A DNA stretch of 64,000 nt from Diadophis punctatus similis (GCA_023053685.1 JALIGW010000005.1:30284480-30348479), one strand, 5' to 3'. Counted from the first letter of the stretch, positions 36,058 to 48,300 are shown. Notes: generated by a model not told the origin, from the sequence alone. Program-made: numbers and translations.

Positions 36058-36331
36058 TGTTATATCTGATAACGAGACGAGAAATGAGTGAGGCAACGCT
36101 TGGAAACAATTCAACTCTTTTTATTGAGGCTTTGGCCCCAGTTAACAAAGTGACTCGCTCCTGGCTAACTGAGGGAGCGAGCAAGCAACCACCGGCATGA
36201 CAGCTCTTATATAGTCCCAGCTGTCAACGCCTAAACCAATCCCACGCTGGCAATCTCCCGCTTTTGGTGGAGCCAGCGTACAGCCAATCAGCAGGCGTCT
36301 CCATGGTCACATGGTCGTGCCTGATGTGACA
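36058..36331 (-). mobile_element. 5' LTR of the Gypsy-type element
   Basis: A 274-bp unit reading TGTCACATCAGG at its start and ATATAACA at its end on the minus strand. It has a TATA box (ACTATATAAGAG) and a polyadenylation signal in TCAATAAAAAG, so it is a normal U3-R-U5 layout. The right boundary was set by the TG/CA ends because no second LTR is available for comparison. Confidence 0.75.
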
Positions 36332-36676
36332 CTTGTAAACTAGGTTTAGCTATGATTCCATCTTTTTATCTCTTCTCACAATATTTCTTACTCCTTTGCT
36401 GGGCTTTGTTGCTTAAAGTTGCTTACCCTGAGAAAGTGTGATGGGTATGTATGCATGCATGTAAGCCCATTTAAAAATCACAGCTGTTTACTGGCTGTTA
36501 ATCATAATTGGCCTGTAATGTGATATTTGAGTAGGCATTGTTTGTTTATGGTCTCTAATCAATCAATCTATACAAGACTACTACTAAAGGAGAGAAAGCA
36601 ATCCCAAAATTGACCAAATAAGTCAGGAGTGTTTTGCGATATGTCAGATTTTACTGACAAACTTCAGCATGACAAA
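36332..36676. other. Intergenic sequence, no recognised element
   Basis: About 345 bp of AT-rich DNA between the LTR and a hAT element. Confidence 0.4.
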
Positions 36677-36684
36677 CCCTAGTG

Positions 36685-37636
36685 CAGTGATGGCGAAACT
36701 TTTTTGGCCCAGGTGTTAAAAGGGTGTGCGCGCACGCGATAGCATGTGCGCGTGTACACCCATAATGCAATGCCCTCCCCAGTGCATGCGCACAACCCCT
36801 GCACTGCCCTCCGTGCATGTGCACAGGCCTCACTGAAGCCTCCAGATTTCTGGTAGGCCTTTTGGGCTGTTTTCCTCCTAAAGCCTGGGGACGGCAACAA
36901 ATGGCCCAAAGGGCCAACCGGAAGTTCGGAAACGAAACGGAGGTGGAGCTGCCCTACTACTTACCTTCAGATAGTTGCAACCAGGCCTCGCACACCTTGG
37001 CCTATTTCTTCTGTAGCCGGCAAGGCTTTCCTGAAGGCCTCTGTAGCCGATAACAGAGCTCAGGATCGATCCGGAGCTCTGTTATCAGCTGCAGAGGCCT
37101 TACCTAAAGGCCTTACCTAAAGGCCTTTTCTGAAGGCCTCTCTAGCTGATAACAGAAATCCGGATCGATCTGGAGCTCTGTTATTGGCTACAGAGGCCTT
37201 CAGGAAAGGCCTTTAGGAAAGGCCTTTGCAGCTGATAACAGAGCTCCGGATCGATCTGGAACTCTGTTATCAGCTGCAGAGGCCTTCAGGAAAGCCTTGC
37301 CGGCTGCAGAAGAAATGGGCCGAGGTGTGCGAGGCCTGGCTGCAACTGTCCAAAGCTGAAGAAGTTCCTGAAGACCTCTGACAGCGAAAAGGAGCCTGGG
37401 GGTGACTCACACAAGTTAATTTGTGGTTGGCCCGTTGGCCAGTTTTTCGCGTCCCCAGGCTTCAGGAGGCTTTTCTGAAGCCTGGGGAGAGCAAAAATGG
37501 CAGAAAAGAAGGCTGAAAATCAGCTGGCATGCGCGTGCATGTGCGCTGGAGCTGACAAAGGACAACACCTCACGTGCTCTCAGATATGGCTCCGCGTGCC
37601 ACCTGTGGCACGCGTGCCATAGGTTCGCCATCACTG
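36685..37636. mobile_element. hAT-type element, GATGGCGAACC family, copy 2 (palindromic interior)
   Basis: A 952-bp element from CAGTGATGGCGAAAC to GGTTCGCCATCACTG. The target duplication is imperfect (CCCTAGTG 36677-36684; CCTTAGTA 37637-37644). The interior (about 36973-37347) is a large palindrome containing three tandem smaller palindromes, each centred on ATCGAT and flanked by GATAACAGAGCTC/GAGCTCTGTTATC. No coding capacity. Confidence 0.85.
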
Positions 37637-37644
37637 CCTTAGTA

Positions 37645-39600
37645 TATAGTGATTAGCAGACAAGTTATTTCTGTTTTCACTTCTCACTCTGCTGCTTTCT
37701 CATTGATTATTTCTTCACATCTGCATCAAGACAGGAATATTCCATGCCCAATATAGCTAGCAAGGGAGACTTATTGCAAACATTATCCCTTCCCTTCCCA
37801 GGTATATTCTGTTTATCTTTTCTCAGGCTGCTATTAGAAAATATTTAGCCCTTCCAGCACTTATGCAGCAATCAGTGCAGGCTAGAGAATTACTGTCATC
37901 TTTATTCACCTTGCTCTTCCTCAATCTATCCATATTTAAATTACCTTTGATAAAGATATTTTGAAGCATTATCATAACTAACCAATACTTTCTGCTGTTA
38001 AACCAACAACAGAAAAGGAGAAAGGGGTAAAAAAGATGAAGGTATTGTCTCAAGCATGATCATGTTCCACTAAATCAAAAAGGAAGCAATTTATCTAAAT
38101 TTCATTATCAAGTTGCAGATTGATGGGTTTCAGCCATAAAAAAAAATCTCTTCCACTTCCCAGACCCCAGAATACCAGTTTTACTTGGAAGCCATGTGCT
38201 TTAGAATTGAAAATTGTCCTTTCCTGAGTTATTATTGCTACAAAGATTGTTGACACTAGACAGAAAATGTCATGTCAAAAATAAAATTAGGCACCCAGGA
38301 AATTAATTGTTGCAGAACCAAAAATAAAGATTTTGTTTCAGTTTCCCAGAAAGTGTAGATACTCATACAGTGATGACTACAATTAATCTTTCAACTTCGT
38401 TGCCCCCATTTTGTCCTTCTGGCTCAACAATTTAAACAGTGAGTAAAGAGCCATTCCCCTCTACCTCACGGCAAATAGTTATTTCCTGCTGGCTCTTTGT
38501 TTTCTTTGCAGTCCAGCACAATGTAGAGTTACTGGAACTCATATCTTGTGCTTTATGTAAGATCTGCTTCACAGAATATCCAGATGAAGAATTAAAAATC
38601 CCTCTATCATAAAGCTGAAAAGAGGAAGAACAATGATGGATAGCCTATGATGACTGCCTGATAGATGGAAACATTAAAATGACTCCCCCTTTTGTAGCCC
38701 AAACCAGAAACATACAATCTACCGTTTCAATCTTTAAAACATTTCAGTTTACTGAAAACTGCAGTCATAACAAATAATGTGTTTTAATATTATTACCAAC
38801 TTTATTTTAGATCTTCTAGTAATTTTGCAGCCTTGCCTTTATGTTTTCTCAAACTTTTTAACACACATATTAATTTATTTTTATTATTCTTTGGAAAAGG
38901 AACTTGTCCACAGCAATCAGAAACCTGACAGTGATAATGTTCCCTTCAGTTGCCTGATTTCTTTCATTATAACAGGAGGAGATCCCTTTGAACTACAGCT
39001 AGGGGGCTCTCCCTCCCCATCTTTGAGTGATCAGGCCTTACCCTGCAACAAGGTTTCCCTTCCCCCCCTCTATGTTTTAAGATAATAATCAGCTTGAAAA
39101 CCAATATAAATTGCACAATTTTAATTGGCGTACTAGTATCTTTTCACAAGTTATGTTTAGATTTAATGAGGAATATGAATTATATTTTCATGACTCTGTT
39201 TAAACTAGAGTAGTCCAACTTTTGGAGGATATTAAATTTCCTATTTCAGTTGGGATTCTACTCAAACTACAAACTGGACCTTTCAAGTATAGTTGACCCT
39301 GTCCATGACCTGGTTATATGTCTGGTCAGATTCAATCCCAATTGCAACAAGTTTTGAGCATATTTTTTTCCTCGTGAAGATTAAATTGATCACATCATCA
39401 ACCATCCAACTGTTGATTGGAGATCAATTGTGACTCTTCCACCATTTGTAGATAACCCTAAATCTTAGTAGCAACATAAAATGGGTTGGGAGATAGCTTG
39501 TCACTCTGCACTCTGGAGTGGGATAATAATCTCTCAGTAATTTTGCCCTCCAGGAGGAGCTGCAAGCACCAGTTCTGATCCGAGCAAGGAGTTGATTTAG
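37645..39600. other. Intergenic sequence, no recognised element
   Basis: AT-rich DNA with no supported gene or bounded element. Confidence 0.35.
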
Positions 39601-39808
39601 ATTTATTATTAGAGTTGGAAGGGACCTTGTAGGTCATCTATTCCAACTCCCTACTCAAGCAGGAGTTCCTACACCATTTGAGACAGATGGCAGTCCAATC
39701 TCCCCTTGAAGGTTGCAAGTGTTGGGGCTCTCACAACCTCTGCTGGCAAGCTATTCCACTGGTTCCATTCGCTCTCACCGTCAGAAAGTTTCTCCTCACT
39801 TCCAGGTT

Positions 39809-40047
39809 TATTTATTTATTTATTTTATTTATTTATTTTTGTCAAGTACGTGTTGGTAATATACATAGATATAACATTGTTTATATACATAAGATGGGTA
39901 CTGATAAGAGGGAACATTAGGACAGGGACGGTAGGCACGCTGGTGCACTTATGCACGCCCCTTACTGACCTTTTAGGAATCGGCTGAGGTCAACAGTGGA
40001 CAGTCTAAGGGTAAAGTTTTGGGGGTTTGGTGACAAAATCACAGAGT
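39809..40047 (-). mobile_element. 5'-truncated LINE inserted in CR1
   Basis: A 239-bp 3' end of a second LINE family, minus orientation, ending in an A-rich (TAAA)n tail (TTTA units at 39809-39839 on the plus strand). It is flanked by CAGGTT (39803-39808 and 40048-40053), the duplicated target. It matches the 3' end of the element at 44761-45365, sharing GGGAACATTAGGACAG and GACGGTAGGCACG. Confidence 0.82.
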
Positions 40048-40053
40048 CAGGTT

Positions 40054-40494
40054 GAATCTCTCCTTGGTCAGCTTCCATCCGTTATTCCTTGTTTGGCTTT
40101 GTGGTGCCATAGAGAACAGCCTGACCCCCTCCTCTCTGTGGCATCCTCTCAAATATTGGAACATTGCTATCATGTCACCCCTGGTCCTTCTCTTCGCTAG
40201 ACTGACCAAGCTTAGTTCCCGCAACCACTCTTTGTATGTTTTATTTTCCAGACCCTTTATCATCCTGGTTGCTCTCTTCTGCACTTTCTCTAGAGTTTCA
40301 ATGTCTTTTTTGTAGTGTGGTGACCAAAACTGGATGCAGTACTCTAGGTGTGGTCTGACCAAGGCTTTATAGAATGGTACTAGTACCTCTCTGGTCCTTG
40401 ATTGTATCCCTCTATTTATGCAGCTCAGGACTGCGTTGGCCTTTTTGGCTGCTGCTGCACACTGCTGGCTCATATTTAGTTGGCTGTCTACCAA
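40054..40494 (-). pseudogene. CR1 reverse transcriptase C-terminal fragment
   Basis: About 147 codons of the CR1 ORF2 C-terminal region, with [53 protein letters not shown] and [18 protein letters not shown]. All are conserved in CR1 of birds and reptiles. The catalytic palm lies upstream and is missing. The frame is cut at FNL by the inserted LINE and resumes on its other side, so it was once continuous. Confidence 0.8.
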
Positions 40495-40515
40495 GACTCC
40501 AAGATCCCTCTCTCA

Positions 40516-42019
40516 ATCGCGATGAAAAGGAGTTCCATTGGCATTTGTATTGAAAGCGGCTAAGAAAACCAGCCCTGATCCATATTTTGAAGCCTGATGT
40601 CAAAAACAGAAAGGGGAGGGGTGGTGGTTATGAAAGGAACTTGGGATATAAAGTGCACATGGAGATGGTAAAGGCTGAAATTGAAATAACTGTGGTAGTG
40701 GCTGCCTGACCAGCAGGAAGAGTTTTGTCTTGTATTCCCACAGCGAACTTCTGATCACATCCATCACTGATTGTTGGTGTTGTCTTTAAGGTAAATGGTT
40801 AACCTGTAACTGATTTCAAACCCTTGAGGCAGTTGGAATACGCTGAAAAATGCTACTTTTATGCCAGTACAGCTAAGGACTGTCTAAGTCTGTCTCACTC
40901 GTGAGCTGGGAATAAGGATGGAAAGCAATGCTGTCATTAATAATTATACCCTGGGGGAAAGTAAATAGGGATAAAGCCCTAGGCTTGATTCTGCACAATT
41001 TTCATTTCATTTACCTCTTGATTTCACAGTTTTTGATCTCCCATATTAAATAGAAAATATTATTACATAATATTAAAAATAATATTAAATATTATTTGGG
41101 GAGGGTTGCATTTTATTTGGGTAGATCTCTTGAAGAAAACCTATGCAAAATCTGGCAAAGTTGCATCATGCTATTAATGAGCCAGATTACCCAGTCTATT
41201 TAATTATAAAGTATTTTTCTTCATACCTAGGAACAAAAAGCATTGTAGTGGATCTGGCTTGCAAAGCAAAGTCTAGCTTGACATGAATATGCTACTTATT
41301 ATATTATAAAGTGTATTATACTTTTTAATGGCTTTTATATTCTTTGTTTTATTCTGAGATTTAAACAATTTCTGAGGTAAATCTCTATGATAGACCATGT
41401 GTTTTGTAAACCAACAAATATCTTTGTATAGCCAAAAACGATCAAAAAACAAATTTACACTAAGAAATTACAAATTTGATGGTAAGAGATTTTAAGTCTC
41501 ATGATACCATTAGCAAATCTGTTCTAATGTTATATATACAGACACAAATATCAGAGGTCCATTGTGACATCAGAACAGTTATGTCAAAGGCTATATTTGT
41601 ATTTCTACAAATCAAGGATTGCTATGGTAAAAGTTAGATGCCACTTAAAGGACAAGGAAAGATTTTATAACACATTCCACTGTAATAAAGAATAGTTGAC
41701 TAGGTTGAAAAACCAACTCTATATTGAAGTCACAAGTAGACAGATATTTATGCCAGTTATGGGACAGCATTTTCATTTAAATAGCTCTAATTATGGGAGA
41801 ATCATATTAAATCTCCCCCCCCCTTTTTAAAAAAAAGTTCAAAACAATTATTAGGAGGCCATGCTATGGAGAAATCATGTTGAACATACTGGGAAAACAT
41901 TAGCTTAAGAATTATAATTTGCACTGCAGAGAAACTATTAGAAATTTGTATGAAAGTCGAAGTGTCCCATATTTAATTTCAAGATCTTTACAGGAAGAAT
42001 CTTTTAAAAATAATTTGCT
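40516..42019. other. Intergenic sequence, no recognised element
   Basis: AT-rich DNA with no supported gene or bounded element. Confidence 0.35.
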
Positions 42020-42600
42020 CCAAATGTAGCCAAATGACTTGATTTCTTTAACATTACTCCACTGCCAGCTTCTGAGGTATTCCCACTTAGCAAGTCACTA
42101 CAGGTCAGGATCAGCCTCAATCCCTTTTCCTTGCCTGTAGCTTCCCTGTTGGTGGGCACCACAAGCATCTCTTGCTTATCCAGGACAACTCTTTGTTCAT
42201 AATCAGCTCTGCTATGGTGAGAAGCAGCCCCTGACTTCTAGAAAGAGTAGCATTCTTTTTACCATCCCTTCTTCTAGCTCCTACTTAAACATTTTCATAA
42301 CCATAGTAAAGATCTTCACATCCACCACAATAGTCACAGTAATCATAGCAATAATAATAACAACCACCACCACCACCACCGCCACCATCATCACCATCAT
42401 CATCATTGTAGTCAGGAGGATAGCCATAGTCATGTCTATCTCTTGTTGGTGGGGGCATATGGAAAGATCCATAGTAGTAATAATAACATTTGATTTTTAG
42501 CAGCTTGTCACGGCTTTTTGTTCTTTCCTATTTTGAACTGGTGGCTTTGTGAAACACAATTTCAGTACTTTATCCTTATAGGAGGGGTGGTAGAATAGAT
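42020..42600 (-). pseudogene. SYNCRIP retropseudogene, 3' part
   Basis: Second half of a processed pseudogene of hnRNP Q (SYNCRIP), minus strand. It begins near the end of the third RNA-recognition domain (TEIVFHKATSSK, then an in-frame stop) and continues through the tyrosine/glycine-rich tail. There YYYYGSFHMPPPTRDRHDYG, then YPPDY and later CEDLYYGYE match SYNCRIP. A simple-repeat expansion at 42360-42410 (CCA/CAT units) lies in this Tyr/Gly-rich region. Similarity fades near 42020. The absence of introns between parts encoded by separate exons in the parent gene marks it as retrotransposed. Confidence 0.7.
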
Positions 42601-43480
42601 GTAGATTATTTTAAGAGGCAATATTATAATTGTTGTAAGAGATGGTAGAATAGGAGGATCACTCCTGTTCTACCAACTCTTACAATAATAGGCAACACAG
42701 TATCAACAGTAGAGACCATCAAGTTTGTGGTTCTATAATATCCCAGGACTTGAAATGGACACCTAACATTATAACTGTCATTTGATAAGCATAACAAAGA
42801 ATGTGTTCTTCCTGCATCAACTCAAGATGCTCAGACTGCCCAAAGAACTGCTGATACAGTTCTACAGAGGAATTATTGAGTCTGTCATTTGCACTTAACA
42901 TAACTGTCTGATTTGATGCAGCAACTAAACAGGACAGGCACAAACTTCAATGGATAGTAAGGACTGAAGAAAAAAGCAATTGCAACCAGCATGCCTTCCA
43001 TTGAGAACCTGTATACTGCACCAGCCAGAAAGAGGGCTGAGAAAATATCTACAGACCCCTCACATCATGGACATAAACAGTTTCAACTTATCCCCTTAGG
43101 ACACCACTACAGGGCATTGCATGACAAAACAACTAGATAAAAGACAGTTCCCTCCCCCACCATCCATGTCATAACTTTGCTAAACATATAATTTCCACAA
43201 CACTGTCTATGCCTAAGGATATATAAACATGTATCCAGATTGTACTTCTATTATCCTTCTCATTCTTCCTATTACCTACTCCTATTGGTATATTATGATT
43301 ATCACTTTGTTGGTTGTATCTTATGATTTATGGTTGTATCTTATGATTTATGATTTATCACTTTGCTGCTTGTATGTATACTGAGAAGTAATGCAACGGA
43401 GACAAATAGTGTGTCCAATCACACTTGGCCAATTAAGAATATTCTATTCTATTTTATATTCTAAATCTTTGCCATTCCTG
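42601..43480 (+). mobile_element. LINE inserted into the SYNCRIP pseudogene
   Basis: A plus-strand 3' LINE fragment. Degenerate coding traces (KELLIQFYRGIIESVICT around 42840, then a Pro-Ser-His segment near 43050) match the C-terminal part of a LINE reverse transcriptase common in snakes. The 3' UTR ends TGTGTCCAATCACACTTGGC plus a short (TTCTA)n-type tail at about 43440-43470. Its position exactly between the two halves of the pseudogene shows it inserted later. The left boundary is approximate. Confidence 0.6.
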
Positions 43481-43484
43481 CCTC

Positions 43485-44585
43485 CCTTTTAGAATACCAT
43501 CACACTCACCAAAATGAATAAAAGCATAATAAAAAGATTTTTCACCTTCTCCGGTTTTCCAAAATTACTAAAAGCCTTTTCTAGTACTTCTTTTAGGACT
43601 GGATTTGCAAGAATCCACACAAATAACACTTTCACCTTTGCCATCACTTCAGAATCTGGATCTTCTATGGAGTCAGCTCAATTCAACTATAACATTACCC
43701 TAAACTTTTACTTTTCCCCTCCTTAACCTATGCCTGGCTTGAGCTGCTGCTTTGTGATTTTCATATTCAAGGAAACAAAAGCTCTGTTCTTTTTTTTGTC
43801 ATCAGGTTGCTGATACAATATTACATCTGTGTACTTTCTTACTTACTTACTTTGCTAAACTCTTACTTTGCTAAACTCTTTTCTTACTTTGCTAAACTCT
43901 TTTGCAATTTGTTCCTTGGTTTTGCTCTTAGGAATACAGACAACAAAGAGCCTATTATTGGCAGAAAGATATATGTTCCAATGTATTTTCCAGAACAAAT
44001 GTCATGATTGTTAGCATGTTTAACCCCTTCCTGAGCTGTGCCTTTGTTACAAAGTGACAAAAGCATAGCCTCTATTTAGACCTGTCAAGGGATCCATCAT
44101 TAAAGTGATGACCCAAATAGATCCTTTTTTTTTTTCAAATAATGGAACAAGTTCATCCTCAAAAAACTCCCTTGGAATTTTATCTACAAATATCTCAGTC
44201 CTTCAACATTCTGTTGAAGGACCACCATACTTCCTCTGTCCAGAAGGATATAATCTAACCTGTTCTTTACAAAAGTGCCTACATTTTTGCCTCATCTGGC
44301 CCTTTGCTGGAAGTTGTCACTTTGATCCCTTGTTTTTCTGTCTATATGTTTTCATGACGCCCACATAAAAGGCACTTTTGTTCAGAACATGAGAGAGATC
44401 ACTGGCTTTAAATTGCTGAAGCATTGCCAGTGCACCTTCCTCATTAAACTCTTTTAAAGCTCCACTAGCTCTTTCATCTAAATCACTGTTAGCAACTAGC
44501 CCTGCATGGTACACTTCACTTAATTTTTCAGCAACTTTTTGTGGTAAACCAGGATCAAGGGCCCAGTTTCTTGGCTTTTTTGTTA
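43485..44585 (-). pseudogene. SYNCRIP (hnRNP Q) retropseudogene, 5' part
   Basis: Intron-less, mutated copy of the mRNA of SYNCRIP, an RNA-binding protein. On the minus strand it reads PGLPQKVAEKLSEVYHAGLV, then SDLDERASGALKEFNEEGAL, then QFKASDLSHVLNKSAF and GVMKTYRQ. After frame changes it continues with [44 protein letters not shown] and the second and third RNA-recognition domains. Part of domain 2 is missing between about 43700 and 43960. Frameshifts and stops abolish coding. Residues favour SYNCRIP over its paralogue HNRNPR ([18 protein letters not shown]). The copy stops at FIHF, where a LINE is inserted, and resumes at 42600. Confidence 0.8.
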
Positions 44586-44594
44586 GTTGGTTAA

Positions 44595-44735
44595 CTATCT
44601 TGGCTGTTGTATGTTTTTTTTTGATAGTTTTGTTGCTTTTAATGGTTTTAACTGTTTTATCATTTTAGAATTGTAAGCAACCCAGAGTCATTTGGCTGAG
44701 AACAGTAGCTATAGAAACTGAATAAATAAATAAAA
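44595..44735 (+). mobile_element. LINE 3' tail fragment
   Basis: Ends in TTGTAAGCAACCCAGAGTCA, a short spacer, and (AATA)n before 44740. This is the typical 3' end of L2-like LINEs or their SINE partners, lying next to the 5' end of the SYNCRIP pseudogene. Family assignment is tentative. Confidence 0.45.
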
Positions 44736-44760
44736 AACAAGTGTCTGGAAATTCTCAGGA

Positions 44761-45365
44761 TTTATTTATTTATTTTATTTTATTTTATTTTTGTAAAGCA
44801 TATATAAGATTACAGTAAAAGTATAAACATGTATACATGAGACGATTTTGAATACATGGGAACATTAGGACAGAGACGGTAGGCACGTTGGTGCGCTTAT
44901 GCATGCCCCTTACAGACCTCTTAGGAATGGTGTGGCAGACAGTAGACAGTCTAAGATTAAAGTTTTGGGGATTTGGGGAAGAAACCAGAGTCTGGTAGTG
45001 TATTCCAGGCATTGACCACTCTGTTGCTGAAGTCGTATTTTCTGCAATCGAGTTTGGAGAGTTTACCTTAAGTTTGTATCTATTGTGTGCTCGTGTATTG
45101 TTGCGGTTGAAGCTGAAGTAGTCATTGACGGGTAGAACATTGTAGCAGATAATTTTATGTGCTACACTTAGGCCAACCTAGGCAGCATAGTTCTAAACTG
45201 TCTAAGCCCAAAATTTCAAGTCTGGTGGCATAAGGTATTCTGTTGCGAACAGAGGAGTGGAGGACTCTTCTTGTGAAATATTTCTGGACATTTTCAATTG
45301 TATTAATGTCCGATATGTAGTGCGGTTTCCAGACAGATGAGCTGTATTTGCTGTATATCAGCTGT
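44761..45365 (-). mobile_element. Snake CR1-like LINE, 3' fragment
   Basis: Minus strand. It encodes remnants of a reverse transcriptase C-terminus (KPHYISDINTIENVQKYFTR, then LHSSVRNRIPYATRLEILGL), followed by SSPNPQNFNLRLSTV and a 3' UTR with GGGAACATTAGGACAG (plus strand) and a (TTTTA)n tail. Frameshifts make it non-coding. It resembles CR1-like elements reported near snake venom genes. It directly abuts the L2 copy at 45366. Confidence 0.7.
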
Positions 45366-48300
45366 AAGCTGACAGATTTAGCTTACCCCGGGAGTGGTGT
45401 GATTGGGGTGTTGGTGTGAATGGATTTGGGTACGATTGAGGAATAAATGTATAGATTATAGAAGTATGGGTGATAAAATGAGTGAGCCGGGGACTGGGGT
45501 CCGAACCCCCTCTGCTGAGTGTGGAAACAGAAGCGGAGGGGGGCAGGGCTCTGCTAACCGACCCAGTGAGAATGGTATGTATGGCCTGCAGGGAGGGAGG
45601 GGGACCAGCGAGGGGGGAGGGGGGATCTCTGGAGGGGATGAGAGCCGGAGTATCCCGGTCATAAGAGGGAGAGGCAGGTATGGCGGGAGCAGAGGGGCGG
45701 GCCGCTCTCGGGGAATGAGACCTCGCTATGTACAAGCGATCCCTTGTTCCGGCCCCTCCGATGTGGTTCCATCTTGCTCAACCCGAGTACCTGGCAACCA
45801 GGGTTTTCAGGGCCCTGGGCTCAGGATGCTGCTGCTGAACGCCAGGTCAATTACCAACAAAGCCCCCATGATACGTGATTTAATCACTGAGGAGGGGGCG
45901 GACCTGGTGTGTATAACTGAGACCTGGCTGGGCCAAGAGGGGGGAGTAGCCCTCTCTGAGATTTGCCCAGACGGGTTCTCAGTGCAGCATCATTCACGAC
46001 CCCAGGGAAGGGGGGGAGGAGTGGCTATTATAACGCGCCGAAATCTGCATCCTCGTAGGATCCCTGCCCCGGAGATTGTCGGGTGTGAGGCACTCCTTCT
46101 AAAGTTGGACTTAGGGGTTCAGGTGGGCCTTTTGCTAACGTACCTGCCTCCCAGCTACGTTGCTAAGGCCCTGCCTGAGCTGCTGGAGGCGATAGCCGGC
46201 CTGGCGGTGGAGTTCCCCAGGCTTATGGTGCTGGGGGACTTTAACCTACCCTCGGCAGGCGAAACCTCGGGTGCAGCTCAGGAGTTCATGGATTCCATGA
46301 CAACCATGGACCTGACCCAAGTAATCCAGGGTCCGACTCATGAGGGAGGTCACATGCTCGACCTAGTGTTTCTTTCGGGACAGTGGAGAGATGATCTGAA
46401 GGTAGGGGATATAGTCATCACCCCGTTGTCATGGTCAGACCATTTCCTACTGAGGTTGGATTTCACAGCCCCACTCCTCCTCCGCAGGGAGGCGGGACCG
46501 ACTAGGTGGTTCCGCCCCAGGCGCCTAATGGAGCCGGAAGGATTCCAGAGGGAACTTGGGGAAATACCTGAAACCCTGGTACACAATTCGTCTGATGCCC
46601 TGGTGGCTGCCTGGAACACCGCGGCAGCAGGGGCATTAGATCGAATTGCGCCTTTGCGACCTCTCCGTGGCAGTGGATCCCGGAAAGCTCCCTGGTTTAC
46701 CGAGGAGCTCCGGGAGATGAAACGCCATAAGAGACGTCTGGAGCGACGCTGGAGAGCCAGTAAAACCGAGTCCGATCGAACACTATTAAGAACTTTTATT
46801 AAGTCTTATTTAGTGGCGATAAGGGCGGCAAAACGATCTCATTTTTCCGCTCTTATTGCGTCCGCAGATTCTCGTCCAGCCGCCTTGTTTAGGGTGACTC
46901 GCTCCCTCCTTGCTAAAGGGGGGAGCGAGGAACACTTGCAAGGTAGAGCTGAGGAATACTCGCAGTATCTGACGGATAAAGTCGCTCAGATTCGGTCGAA
47001 CCTGGACTCTAGCTGGGCAGAGTCCATTGAGTTGACAGGGGCAAGTCTTGGTTTAACATTATGGGAGGAGTTTGAGCCTGTTTCTCCTGAGGACGTGGAC
47101 AAGGCTGTGGGGGCTGTGAGTTCTGCCACCTGTTTATTGGACCCGTGCCCCTCCTGGCTGGTCTCGGCCAGCAGAGAGGTGGCACGCGGCTGGATCCAGG
47201 CGGTTGTCAACGCTTCTCTGAGGGAGGGCTCCGTACCGCAACCGTTAAAAGTTGCGGTGGTGAGACCCCTCCTCAAGAAGCCTTCGCTGGATCCAGCGGA
47301 TTTGAAGAACTTTCGTCCGGTCTCCAACTTGCCTTTTATAGGTAAAGTTGTGGAGAAGGTGGTGGCCTCTCAGCTCCTTCGGTTATTGGAGGAAACTAAT
47401 CATCTAGATTCCTATCAGTCGGGTTTCAGGCGCGGTTACAGCACAGAAACCGCCTTGGTCGCCCTGATGGATGATCTCTGGCGAGCCCGGGATGGGGGTA
47501 ATTCCTCCATCCTGGTGCTACTTGACCTCTCAGCGGCTTTCGATACCATCGACCATGGTATCCTTCTGCATCGTCTCGGCGAGTTGGGAGTGGGAGGCAC
47601 CGTTTTGCGGTGGTTCTCCTCTTATCTCGCTGATAGGATGCAGTCGGTGTTAGCAGGTGGGCAGAGGTCGTCTCCTAGGCCCCTGACCTATGGGGTGCCT
47701 CAGGGTTCGGTCCTCTCACCCATCCTGTTCAACATTTACATGAAACCGCTGGGGGAGATCATCCGTAGACATGGGGTGAGTTTCCAACAGTACGCTGACG
47801 ACACCCAGCTGTACATTACCACCCCGTCTAAATTCAGGGAGGCGGTTGATGTGATGTGCCAGTGCCTGGACGACGTTAGGATCTGGATGGGGAGGAACAG
47901 ACTTAGACTCAACCCCGACAAGACTGAGTGGCTCTGGATATTGCCTCCTAAGGACCATGACAACTGTCCCTCCTTGGTTCTCGAGGGAGAAAAATTAACT
48001 CCCTCAGAACGGGTTCGCAATTTGGGAGTCCTCCTAGATCCACAGCTAAAATTAGATCAACACCTTACAGCTGTGGCTAGGGGGGGCTTTTGCACAGGTT
48101 CGCCTGGTGCACCAATTGCGACCATACTTGGAGAAGGAGGCTCTACTCACGGTCACTCACGCCCTTGTCACCTCTAGATTGGACTACTGCAATGCGCTCT
48201 ACATGGGGCTGCCCCTGAAGAGTATTCGGAGACTTCAACTGGTGCAAAATGCAGCTGCGCGTGCTGTGGTGGGTGTTTCAAGGTACACCCACGTAACACC

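Larger units (their letters stand above)
34761..36331 (-). mobile_element. Ty3/Gypsy-type LTR retrotransposon, 5' fragment
   Basis: On the minus strand: a 5' LTR (36331-36058), a 150-bp leader, a gag ORF (35907-34921) and a broken start of an aspartic protease frame that loses similarity at about 34761. Reverse transcriptase, RNase H, integrase and a 3' LTR are absent, so the copy is a 5' fragment and cannot move by itself. Attribution to the Gypsy group rests on the gag zinc-knuckle pattern and the following protease-like segment. Confidence 0.8.
39601..40515 (-). mobile_element. CR1-type LINE 3' end, split by another LINE
   Basis: Minus-strand CR1 fragment. Its reverse transcriptase C-terminus is coded at 40494-40054, and the frame continues after the insertion at 39809-40047 into NLEVRRNFLTVRANGTSGIA, then reaches the 3' UTR ending near TCCAACTCTAATAATA. 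The non-coding end (AGAGTTGGAAGGGACCTTG on the plus strand) is a hallmark of amniote CR1. The 5' end is truncated near 40515. Confidence 0.8.

Noticed and set aside
37021..37330. Regularly spaced repeats resembling a CRISPR array
   Set aside because: The units are palindromic and are not separated by unique spacers. They sit inside a hAT element in a vertebrate genome.
42281..42472. Frame with Met/Val/Ile runs as a membrane peptide
   Set aside because: It is the out-of-frame reading of the Tyr/Gly-rich tail and trinucleotide expansion of the SYNCRIP pseudogene.
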